From positions 1 through 6,338 of the forward strand of contig DHAA01000133.1 in assembly GCA_002397275.1 (NCBI GenBank): a stretch of 6,338 nt of DNA, given 5' to 3'. Position 1 is the stretch's first letter. Each line of letters starts with the position of its first letter. Both the position numbers and the translations under genes were made by a program. Source of the DNA: Thermacetogenium sp. UBA4966. Lineage in GTDB: Bacteria > Bacillota > DSM-12270 > Thermacetogeniales > Thermacetogeniaceae. Under the pieces are notes generated by a model. That model was not told where the DNA came from. It was given only the letters and a program-made list of their open reading frames with translations, and did not search any database. Below, piece by piece: positions 1-6,273 of the stretch.

Positions 1-40
1 ATTATTTCCGGGAATCCGGGATGCCAGCAATTTAACATTG

Positions 41-81
41 ATGTGAGATATTTAATGAAAAATTGTAATAATATCTCGCAT
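41..81. repeat. Inverted repeat upstream of the surface-protein gene
   Basis: Two 12-nt arms, ATGTGAGATATT (41-52) and AATATCTCGCAT (70-81), are reverse complements at 11 of 12 positions; the exception is a T/G wobble at 44/78. The spacer is 17 nt. No T-run follows, so this is unlikely to be a terminator of an upstream gene. The right arm runs into TTGACT (81-86), which could be a -35 element, although no good -10 lies at the proper distance from it. An operator or mRNA structure acting on the surface-protein gene is possible; the function is inferred only from position. Confidence 0.5.
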
Positions 82-131
82 TGACTTTGAAATTGCCCAA
101 AATTTATTTTTGATTTATCACATCAGTGTAA

Positions 132-159
132 TTGTACGATTTGGCGAATTTCCTATACT
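132..159 (+). promoter_or_regulatory. Probable sigma-A promoter of the surface-protein gene
   Basis: TATACT at 154-159 is a close match to the TATAAT -10 element. TTGTAC at 132-137, 16 bp upstream, is a weak -35 (TTG conserved). Transcription would begin near 166, leaving a leader of about 30 nt before the ATG at 196 and including the ribosome binding site. The weak -35 suggests activator dependence, which would fit the inverted repeat upstream at 41-81. An alternative -35, TTGACT at 81-86, has only AT-rich sequence at the expected -10 position. Confidence 0.45.
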
Positions 160-195
160 AAAGCATATACACCCACAATGAAAGGAGTTTTTACA

Positions 196-909
196 ATGTC
201 TAGAAAAGCTAAGTTTTCCCCGATTCTTTTTGCATTGCTGATGACATTTCTGCCGCTTACAGCGATGGCTGCGGCGGACGACGCGGCGCCGTATGCCCCC
301 TACGATCTGACTGCGGAGGCTATCACTCCGGACCAGGTGCATCCCAATGGCAGCGCTCGGCTTACGTTAAAGATCGACAATCTGCCGCGATCCGATGTTG
401 AGAGATGGTTTGTGCTGGTTGAGAAGAAGATCGGCAACGACGGAACCTGGGTCACTGTCTCCGAAGAAGCGTCAAATACTTATCTGGATGATTACGCCAT
501 TGGTCCGGGACAATACTCTTATGCGCAAATATGGAACGAGAGCTATGAATGGGACTCGCAGATCCCTGTTTTCTTCCGGGTTAAGGTTGTTCTTTATGAT
601 GATACCTTTACGCTGGAGAGTGAATCGGCGTGGTCCGATATCGCCTCGATTGGCGTGACGGGCACGGGAGAAACACCAGGCACGGATCCTACTCCCACTC
701 CAAGCGATGAACCGCCGGCGTCCAGCGCGGACCCGACAGACACGCCAACTCCCCCCACTACACCAGAATCGGACGACAGCAAGAAAGACGATATACCGAA
801 AACCGGCGACAGCAGTTCTGCCCTGGTCTGGTGGCTGCTGTCGGCTCTGGCCGCGGCGGGCATTGTCACCGTTGTCTTGATCAGCAGAAAAGGCGCACAA
901 ACGCGATAG
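196..909 (+). CDS. Sortase-anchored (IPKTG) surface protein with FN3-like domain
   Basis: This is a 237-aa secreted protein predicted to be covalently attached to the cell wall. Residues 1-25 form a signal peptide: MSRKAK, a hydrophobic stretch, and a likely cut after AMA. Residues of about 30-155 look like an all-beta, fibronectin-III-like region, judged from an SESAWSDIA segment near the end of the domain. A Pro/Thr/Asp-rich linker spans about 157-198. The C-terminus is a textbook sorting signal: IPKTG at residues 200-204 (bases 793-807), a hydrophobic helix at about 209-229, and the tail SRKGAQTR. Sortases of this kind cut between Thr and Gly. ATG196 was chosen over the in-frame ATG178 because AAAGGAG (181-187) sits 8 nt upstream of it. 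An intrinsic terminator follows at 927-963, and then a sortase gene that presumably processes this protein. The ligand or adhesive role is not recognisable, and the FN3 assignment is tentative. Confidence 0.88.
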   Translation: MSRKAKFSPILFALLMTFLPLTAMAAADDAAPYAPYDLTAEAITPDQVHPNGSARLTLKIDNLPRSDVERWFVLVEKKIGNDGTWVTVSEEASNTYLDDYAIGPGQYSYAQIWNESYEWDSQIPVFFRVKVVLYDDTFTLESESAWSDIASIGVTGTGETPGTDPTPTPSDEPPASSADPTDTPTPPTTPESDDSKKDDIPKTGDSSSALVWWLLSALAAAGIVTVVLISRKGAQTR

Positions 910-926
910 TGAACAGGTGTTGCAGG

Positions 927-963
927 TGAGCGGGAGTGCTTTCGGCATCCCGCTCATTTTTTT
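927..963 (+). terminator. Intrinsic terminator between surface protein and sortase
   Basis: TGAGCGGGA (927-935) pairs perfectly with TCCCGCTCA (948-956), and an inner TGC/GCA pairing shortens the loop. The stem is followed at once by seven T residues (957-963). It lies 17 nt after the surface-protein stop codon and immediately before the purine-rich ribosome binding site at 964-973. No separate promoter for the sortase is evident in the remaining space, so sortase mRNA probably comes from read-through, giving much more substrate mRNA than enzyme mRNA. The structure is seen directly; the expression consequence is inferred. Confidence 0.88.
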
Positions 964-1010
964 GAAGGAGAGGAATCGGGATGCGTATAGCGGACCAGGA
1001 CCGCGGTTGA
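964..1010 (+). promoter_or_regulatory. Strong RBS and ATG out of frame with the sortase
   Basis: GAAGGAGAGG (964-973) is an excellent Shine-Dalgarno sequence placed 7 nt before ATG981. That ATG opens only nine codons (MRIADQDRG) and stops at TGA 1008-1010. The stop overlaps TTG 1007-1009, which is in the sortase frame. Either one base has been lost between about 984 and 1007 (a mutation or an assembly error), so that the true sortase begins at 981, or the nine-codon ORF is a leader coupled to re-initiation at the TTG. No long product can be read from ATG981 as the sequence stands. Confidence 0.7.
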
Positions 1011-1825
1011 GAAAACCGGGCAGAAAACCTGAACGATGCGTGTGTTTCATGCTCCTCATGTTTGTCGCTGTCCTTATCTTCTCGGCTACAATGCTGGCGC
1101 TGCACTATATACAAGAAGTCCGTGAGGAAAAGGAGCTGAAAAGACTGGCGGCAATAGCGGCGTACAATACGCCGCCGGCCTCACCAGGGTGGAATATCCA
1201 TGAAATAACGTCAATCCAGCCCCCGACGCAAACAACCCAAAAGACGGTCATGCTGGAGCAGTATAGGGAGCTGTATGAACAAAATATGGACATGGCGGGC
1301 TGGATAAAGATTGACGGTACTGAGATCAACTATCCCGTCATGTACACGCCCGAGGATGGAGAATTCTATCTCTCCCACGGATTTGACAAGGAAGAATCAA
1401 AAAGCGGCCTCCCCTTTATCGACAAGCGATGCACAGCCTATCCATTCGGCACGAACACGATCATCTACGGCCATCATATGAAAAACGGCACGATGTTCGC
1501 CGGACTGCTGAATTACGAAGATGAGGGATTTTATGCAGCACATCCGACTATCCGCTTCCATACGCTGTATGAGCGGCGGGAATATGAGATCATCGCGGTA
1601 TTCCGCGGCAAGGTTTTCAGGAAGGGTGACACGGATTTCAAGCATTACAACTTTTTGAACGCGGAGGATGCTGTGGCTTTCGCCGAATATATCGCCAATA
1701 TCAAAGAGCTTTCCCTTTATAATACGGGTGTTACGGCATCCTACGGGGACGAGTTGCTGACGCTCTCCACCTGCGCCTACCACGTTGAGAACGGGCAGTT
1801 TGTGGTCGTGGCGAGAAAAACATAG
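1007..1825 (+). CDS. Class B-type sortase, start uncertain, catalytic Arg apparently replaced
   Basis: This is a membrane-anchored transpeptidase of the class B sortase type, about 272 aa from TTG1007. A basic N-terminus (LRKPGRKPER) precedes one membrane helix (residues of about 12-33), so the protein is type II with the catalytic domain outside. Family features are GWIKIDGTEINYPV (about 98-111), the catalytic His in IYGHHM (His156) and the catalytic Cys in TLSTC (Cys256, bases 1772-1774). In class B enzymes the catalytic Arg comes just before the last beta strand, as R-[IF]-VVVA; here that position is Gln264 (CAG, 1796-1798) in GQFVVVARK. Arg270 lies further on and is not the usual residue. 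The likely substrate is the IPKTG protein encoded just upstream. TTG1007 has a weak AGGA at 997-1000. The better start signal at 981 is out of frame, and starts at 917-962 would overlap the terminator. The family call is firm; start and activity are uncertain, and a decaying gene is possible. Confidence 0.82.
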   Translation: MRKPGRKPERCVCFMLLMFVAVLIFSATMLALHYIQEVREEKELKRLAAIAAYNTPPASPGWNIHEITSIQPPTQTTQKTVMLEQYRELYEQNMDMAGWIKIDGTEINYPVMYTPEDGEFYLSHGFDKEESKSGLPFIDKRCTAYPFGTNTIIYGHHMKNGTMFAGLLNYEDEGFYAAHPTIRFHTLYERREYEIIAVFRGKVFRKGDTDFKHYNFLNAEDAVAFAEYIANIKELSLYNTGVTASYGDELLTLSTCAYHVENGQFVVVARKT

Positions 1826-1840
1826 CGGTAGTTTTTTCTG

Positions 1841-1869
1841 TTGCAAAAATCTTCAATTAACGGTACTAT
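1841..1869 (+). promoter_or_regulatory. Possible promoter of the LuxR/MalT-type regulator
   Basis: TTGCAA (1841-1846) and TACTAT (1864-1869) each match 4 of 6 consensus positions for -35 and -10, and they are separated by exactly 17 bp. Transcription would start near 1876, about 24 nt before the regulator ATG. The 74-nt gap after the sortase has no convincing terminator, so read-through from the sortase may also supply this gene. Confidence 0.42.
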
Positions 1870-1899
1870 TTGATTTAATAATGTGACAGGAGGCGCCTT

Positions 1900-4410
1900 A
1901 TGGATGAACAGAGCCTGCAGACCGATAAGCTGATTCCTGTCGAGCTTCCGGAAATTTGCGCTCCGCGAATGAAGCTGCTCGGCAAATTTGATAAGGCCGC
2001 GGCCAAACGTTGCGTTTACATAAGCGCTCCCGCCGGCTGCGGCAAAACGGTATCTGCTCTTTTATGGATACAAAAATTAGGCTATAAGTCCATCTGGCTT
2101 GGGTTGGATGAATACGACGACACTCCTGCCGCTTTCTACAGGTTTTTTTGCGCCGCCCTTTTTTCAGTGATCCCGCCGGAGGATAGTCTGGTCCGGCTGG
2201 TTAACGACTCGGCATTCGGCGCCTCGCCTGTCGAGTACACCATCGAAGTATTGACGCGGCTTTCCTTTGGCGACAGCCGGTATGTTCTTGTCTTCGATGA
2301 TTTCCACTTTATAACGAGCGAGGAAATCGCGAAGTCCTTGCTTTATGTAATTAAGCGGCTTCCGCTGTCCGTGACCATATTGATTTTAAGCCGCGGCGAA
2401 TTGCCCCGGCCTTTTTCTCCTTTAAACGAAAGCGGAAAAATAGCTTTTATCGGAGCTTCGGAGCTTGCCTTTACCAGCGATGAAATACACCGGCATTTCG
2501 CCAGCTTCGGTCGCTTTATTACTGTGAAGGAAGCCGAGGAACTCTTTATTCTCACCGAGGGCTGGGCGATCGCTGTTGGAGCTTTGGCTTTGGGCGGCGG
2601 TATGATAGCGGATGAAAAATTAAAAGGCGGGCTGCTGGATCAATATATTGAGACACAGGTATGGGAGAAATTCGATGAGGAGCTACGACATTTCTTGATG
2701 CAGACTTCCATCGTGGATGAGTTTTCCGCAGAGCTCGTCGAGCGGATTACGGAAAATTCCAAAGCCGGGCAGATCCTTGATATTCTATTCGGAAGCAGCC
2801 TGTTTATCAGCAGGCAGAACGGCGTTTATCGCTATCACCATCTGTTCTTGGATTTTTTGAGGACACAGGCGGCAAAGGGAGAGAAGCAAAATACCCTGAA
2901 CCAAAGGGTTGCCGACTATTACCTTGAGCACGAGGATTATTTCAACGCCCTCCGTTATTTCGCAAAATCTGGAGACAGCAAGGGACTGTCTGCCGCCTTG
3001 TATGGTTTTTTAAAACATTGCGGGCAATCAGAATCGGAAATTTCAAAGCTTTATTTTATCAACCGGCTTCCTGACGATGTTTTGGATGAAAATCCGTTTT
3101 TATACATCAGCTGTGCTTACGGCGCCTTTTTGCTCGGAGAGGCGAAGAGCATGTTTTTTTATTTGGACAGGATCTATGACCGGCTCCATGGTATTTTGAG
3201 GGAGCATACGGTTTTTTTTGAAGGAATTCTCATACTGGTTACCCTGGATCCACGATATTCGTTTGCGGAACAGGCGGCAAAATTCGGAGCCGGGCTTAAA
3301 ATTGGAAAGGGTCTTCCACGGTCGCTCAAATCGCTCAACCACAACCTTCCTTATTTTCACCGTACCTTCAGGGATTTTTCTCATTACGGTTTGAACATGG
3401 AGGTGGGCTTCGACGAGTTTCGCCTTATTTTCTACGAGCTTCTGGGCAACGACTATGAGATTATCGAATCAGGGGTGAGATCGGGGCTGTTATATGAGAA
3501 AAACCTTTTAAAAGAGGCTGCGGCGCTTATCAATCCAAACCCGGACACGGATTCCGCGGAGCTTAAATTTTTATCGAAGATGCATAGAGCATCCTATGCT
3601 TTGGCCATGGGAAAAGAGGAAGACAGCGCGCGGTACAGAGCTGAAATACGCGCTCTTATAGATAGGGAAAATCTTTTACACCTGCTCCCCGTTTTCTCAG
3701 CCTATGAAACAAAAATAGAACTACTAAAGGGAAATAGGAAAGCGGCGGCGGCTTGGCTTGACAACTACTTTGTCATCGAAGATCAAAGACCGGAGCTGAA
3801 TAAAATTTTTCTGCACTTCACCACAGTAAGGGCGTATATTGTTTTGGGAGAGGTTGAAAAAGCCCGGAAAATGTGCGAAAAATTGAAAAGACTGGCTGCG
3901 GATTTTTCCAGGTTCCTTGATGAAGCCGAGGCTACTGTCCTTTTGGTCGTTTTAATGTGGCTGATAGGCGAAAGACAGGAAGCGGCCATACTGCTTCAAA
4001 AAACGCTGGCCGATATGGAGCCTTATTATTTCATCAGAATATTCGCGGACGAGGGAAAACCAATTCTGCCTGTACTGAAAAAGCTGCTGAAACAGTCAGA
4101 AAAAAAGAGCGATCCAAACATGCCCGGTTATAAGTATTTACAGGTTGTGTATTTAGCGGCCTATGAGCAGTCAAAACGCTATAAAGGCATGGCGAGCGCC
4201 GCGGAGCTGAGACCTGTAAAGCTATCCCGGCAGCAGAAATATGTTCTGGAGCTTTTGGCAAAGGGCTATAAAAACGCTGAAATTGTAAAACTGACCGGCC
4301 TTTCCATCAATACGATCCGAGTTCATACCAAAGTCGCTTATCAGAAACTGGAGGTCAACAATGCGATGGATGCCGTCCTTCGCGCCAGGGAGTTGGGTCT
4401 AATTCCATAA
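1900..4410 (+). CDS. MalT/LuxR-family transcriptional regulator with STAND ATPase domain
   Basis: This is a large (836 aa) cytoplasmic signal-transduction ATPase that binds DNA, with the MalT-type layout. The N-terminal NTPase has a Walker A, APAGCGKT (residues 43-50), a Walker B, VLVFDD (129-134), the LILSRGELP strand (161-169), TEGWAIAVGALAL (219-231), and RYHHLFLDFLR (311-321), a signature of this family's winged-helix part. Residues of about 330-760 are helical and repeat-like, matching the TPR-type sensor region. The LuxR helix-turn-helix occupies 775-836, with KGYKNAEI, LSINTIRVH and YQKLEVNN. In this family ATP and an inducer drive oligomerisation and promoter activation, but the ligand here is unknown. 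The start is secure: AGGAGG (1888-1893) lies 6 nt before the ATG. It follows the sortase by 74 nt on the same strand, so control of the surface-protein/sortase genes is plausible but inferred. Length and motifs look intact. Confidence 0.92.
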   Translation: MDEQSLQTDKLIPVELPEICAPRMKLLGKFDKAAAKRCVYISAPAGCGKTVSALLWIQKLGYKSIWLGLDEYDDTPAAFYRFFCAALFSVIPPEDSLVRLVNDSAFGASPVEYTIEVLTRLSFGDSRYVLVFDDFHFITSEEIAKSLLYVIKRLPLSVTILILSRGELPRPFSPLNESGKIAFIGASELAFTSDEIHRHFASFGRFITVKEAEELFILTEGWAIAVGALALGGGMIADEKLKGGLLDQYIETQVWEKFDEELRHFLMQTSIVDEFSAELVERITENSKAGQILDILFGSSLFISRQNGVYRYHHLFLDFLRTQAAKGEKQNTLNQRVADYYLEHEDYFNALRYFAKSGDSKGLSAALYGFLKHCGQSESEISKLYFINRLPDDVLDENPFLYISCAYGAFLLGEAKSMFFYLDRIYDRLHGILREHTVFFEGILILVTLDPRYSFAEQAAKFGAGLKIGKGLPRSLKSLNHNLPYFHRTFRDFSHYGLNMEVGFDEFRLIFYELLGNDYEIIESGVRSGLLYEKNLLKEAAALINPNPDTDSAELKFLSKMHRASYALAMGKEEDSARYRAEIRALIDRENLLHLLPVFSAYETKIELLKGNRKAAAAWLDNYFVIEDQRPELNKIFLHFTTVRAYIVLGEVEKARKMCEKLKRLAADFSRFLDEAEATVLLVVLMWLIGERQEAAILLQKTLADMEPYYFIRIFADEGKPILPVLKKLLKQSEKKSDPNMPGYKYLQVVYLAAYEQSKRYKGMASAAELRPVKLSRQQKYVLELLAKGYKNAEIVKLTGLSINTIRVHTKVAYQKLEVNNAMDAVLRARELGLIP

Positions 4411-4438
4411 TTGTCGGACATATAGGGATGAATAGCAG

Positions 4439-4470
4439 CAACAGCTTGCAGTGATTTCCGCAAGCTGTTG
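4439..4470. terminator. Hairpin between convergent genes, possible bidirectional terminator
   Basis: CAACAGCTTGC (4439-4449) and GCAAGCTGTTG (4460-4470) form a perfect 11-bp stem with a 10-nt loop, 28 nt after the regulator stop codon and about 100 nt beyond the stop of the minus-strand gene. Neither flank has a proper T-run: TATTACGC follows on the plus strand, and CTGCTATT on the minus strand. It could be a weak terminator or an mRNA 3'-end-protecting structure. The rest of the 4411-4568 gap shows no supported gene. Confidence 0.5.
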
Positions 4471-4568
4471 TATTACGCTGTTATTGATGCTGTCATGATA
4501 TTCTGCAGATTCCAATAACTCATTCCAGTTCAAAGCAAGCAACTGTATGCTAGGTAATATAAACGCTG

Positions 4569-6149
4569 CTAATCCAAAATTTTATCTGCTTCTTCAGCAT
4601 CCAAATCCATGACATAAGATATGCCGGTAATATCCGCGGCCTCGCGGGTAATGCTGGCCAGGTCGTCTCTAGTGATGTGCCCGAGGTTAAATTTGCGGGC
4701 GCCGCACATTAGCTGCCGCAGACCGACAGCCAAGCGATCGAAGTAATTGTAAACACCGACGGCGCCTGCTGGAATCCTGGCGGCGTCATCTCCATACTGC
4801 TCTTGCAGAGCAGCGGCGGCTGTAAAAATTTGTTCAGTCGTATTACCGTATTTCCTGGATATTTCGCCCGGCACTTTGCCTTCTTTAATATAATTGCCTA
4901 TGGTTTTCCCCACCATAGCTGCGGTTAGCGGAGTACGGGCCATGCCGATGGCTTTAACGTATGGCGCGGCCAGGGCCAACCCCTTAAAGATGTGATCTTC
5001 CAGGGAGAAGCCGCCTGCTACGGCTACCTTGGGCAGATACATGCCTTTGTCCCGCAGGCGTTCCATGTACTGCCACAGCAGTGACTCCAGGTAGACGGTA
5101 GGCACGCCCCACTCGTTCATCATTCGCCAGGGGCTCATCCCTGTGCCGCCGCCGGCGCCATCTACGGTCAAAAGATCTATTTTAGCCAGTGAAGCGAATT
5201 TAACGGCCCGGGCAAGGTCCGCCGGGCGATAAGCGCCGGTCTTGAGCATAACGTGTTTCGCCCCCAGACTGCGCAATTCGGCGACTCTGGCCATAAATGA
5301 CTCCTCGTCAACCATGCCGATGCGGGAATGCCGCTCAAATTCTTTTACCGCTCCCTGTGAATAGTGCCGCTGCACAAGCGGATTTTCAGGATTCGGATAG
5401 ACGATATAACCGCGTGATTTCAGCTGCCGAGCCCGCTCCAGCGTGGATAGTTTTACTTCGCCGCCTATGTCCTTAGCTCCCTGTCCCCATTTGATCTCCA
5501 CCGTTTCCACGCCCAGCTTGCTTATAACATAATCAGCCACTCCGAGGCGTGTATCCTCGACATTACACTGGACAATAATAGCGCCGTAACCGTTGTACCA
5601 TTCTTGAAACAGCTTAACGCGGCGCTCCATATCCGGAGAGGCTACCACGCGTCCATTTTTGATTTCACTATCGGGATCCATGCCGCAGACATTCTCGCCG
5701 ATGGTCAGAGTAACGCCTGATATGGCTGCCCCAATAGCTAGACCATCCCAGTTATCCTTGGCTACTTGGGTTGAGCCCAGACCGGGAATTACGATGGGCA
5801 GCTTAAGTTTAATATCGTCGGCGGAACCGATTTGTGTTTCCAAATTAACGGCTGGGAAAGCAGCTTTGTCGCTGTCGGCTTCAACTCCATGTGCCCCGAC
5901 GGCTGTGCCCATAATGTTGAAGTGCGATAGATCGATCGGGTAATCTTTCTGGGACGCGCTGGTAGTGACGCCGAAGGATTGTGGATAGATAAGTTCCCGT
6001 CCCCGGTAAGCAGATTTACCTACCTCACAAAGGCCCAAACAGCCGTCTGCACAGATTGAGCATAAGCCGCTGGAAGAGCAAACATTGCCCGGGGTCCTGT
6101 TTTTGGTCAGTGTCGCTGTACTGGCATTAATTCCCTTACTGTAACCCAT
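4569..6149 (-). CDS. Stand-alone FMN-binding glutamate synthase-domain protein
   Basis: This is a 526-aa protein built around the FMN-binding, TIM-barrel synthase domain of glutamate synthase (GltB_S-like). Family features are GQGAKDIGGE (about 221-230, compare QGAKPGEGG in GltB), the VDGAGGGTGMSPW segment (about 328-340), and the late barrel segment VAVAGGFSLEDHIFKGLALAA. The N-terminus carries a cysteine cluster, Cys24, 30, 33, 37 and 41 (C-X5-C-X2-C-X3-C-X3-C), that probably holds an iron-sulfur cluster. The N-terminal glutaminase domain and the C-terminal GXGXG domain of full-length GltB are absent, so it cannot release ammonia from glutamine itself. Similar short proteins are common in anaerobes and are usually annotated only as 'FMN-binding glutamate synthase family'. 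The true substrate is unknown. GGGAGG (6166-6161 on the minus strand) precedes ATG6149 by about 11 nt. It is convergent with the regulator, with its own promoter at 6230-6258. Confidence 0.9.
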   Translation of the reverse strand: MGYSKGINASTATLTKNRTPGNVCSSSGLCSICADGCLGLCEVGKSAYRGRELIYPQSFGVTTSASQKDYPIDLSHFNIMGTAVGAHGVEADSDKAAFPAVNLETQIGSADDIKLKLPIVIPGLGSTQVAKDNWDGLAIGAAISGVTLTIGENVCGMDPDSEIKNGRVVASPDMERRVKLFQEWYNGYGAIIVQCNVEDTRLGVADYVISKLGVETVEIKWGQGAKDIGGEVKLSTLERARQLKSRGYIVYPNPENPLVQRHYSQGAVKEFERHSRIGMVDEESFMARVAELRSLGAKHVMLKTGAYRPADLARAVKFASLAKIDLLTVDGAGGGTGMSPWRMMNEWGVPTVYLESLLWQYMERLRDKGMYLPKVAVAGGFSLEDHIFKGLALAAPYVKAIGMARTPLTAAMVGKTIGNYIKEGKVPGEISRKYGNTTEQIFTAAAALQEQYGDDAARIPAGAVGVYNYFDRLAVGLRQLMCGARKFNLGHITRDDLASITREAADITGISYVMDLDAEEADKILD

Positions 6150-6229
6150 TAATGATCAGACCTCCCATTGTCTTTTGATTTGCGTCATTGCATTTCCATG
6201 ATGCGAAATCATATTTCATAACTAACAGT

Positions 6230-6258
6230 ATTTTAAATCTTAATGGTCGGTCCGTCAA
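6230..6258 (-). promoter_or_regulatory. Near-consensus sigma-A promoter of the glutamate-synthase-like gene
   Basis: Read on the minus strand, TTGACG (6258-6253) is followed after exactly 17 bp by TAAAAT (6235-6230); each hexamer matches 5 of 6 consensus positions. Transcription would start near 6223, giving a leader of roughly 75 nt. An A/T-rich tract (6281-6302) lies upstream and could act as an UP-like or curved element. A cre-like palindrome abuts the -35. Confidence 0.72.
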
Positions 6259-6259
6259 T

Positions 6260-6273
6260 AGAAAACGTTTTCA
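6260..6273. promoter_or_regulatory. cre-like operator (CcpA/LacI family) next to the promoter
   Basis: GAAAACGTTTTC (6261-6272) is a perfect 12-bp palindrome. With one flanking base on each side it matches 13 of 14 positions of the cre consensus TGWAANCGNTNWCA; only the first T is an A. It is centred about 43 bp upstream of the predicted start of the minus-strand transcript, just outside the -35. CcpA sites upstream of -35 elements are typically activating, as for acetate-overflow genes in Bacillus. Another LacI-family regulator could use the same palindrome. Confidence 0.58.

Noticed and set aside
7..22. Tandem TCCGGGAA / TCCGGGAT, and similarity of 11-25 to 972-985
   Set aside because: Two copies of an 8-mer and a gapped match of about 14 bases are too short to support a repeat family or a duplication.
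178..195. Earlier in-frame ATG for the surface protein
   Set aside because: No Shine-Dalgarno sequence precedes it. AAAGGAG lies between it and ATG196 at ideal spacing for ATG196, which also gives a cleaner signal peptide.
917..1006. Upstream extension of the sortase frame to GTG917 or TTG962
   Set aside because: It would translate through the intrinsic terminator, lacks a ribosome binding site at a proper distance, and its residues do not look like a sortase N-terminus.
472..1059. Long antisense open frame across the surface-protein and sortase genes
   Set aside because: It is the shadow of well-supported plus-strand genes, its Arg/Ser-rich product is typical of antisense reading, and it lacks a supporting start signal. 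Other antisense frames across the window were rejected for the same reason.
1814..1839. Possible terminator at the sortase stop (AGAAAAAC paired with GTTTTTCT-like)
   Set aside because: The stem is almost all A-T pairs, includes coding bases, has a length mismatch in the A/T runs and is not followed by a T-run.
4411..4568. Open minus-strand frame (about 60 codons) between the convergent genes
   Set aside because: It has no ATG or ribosome binding site at its start, overlaps the hairpin, and resembles no family I recognise.
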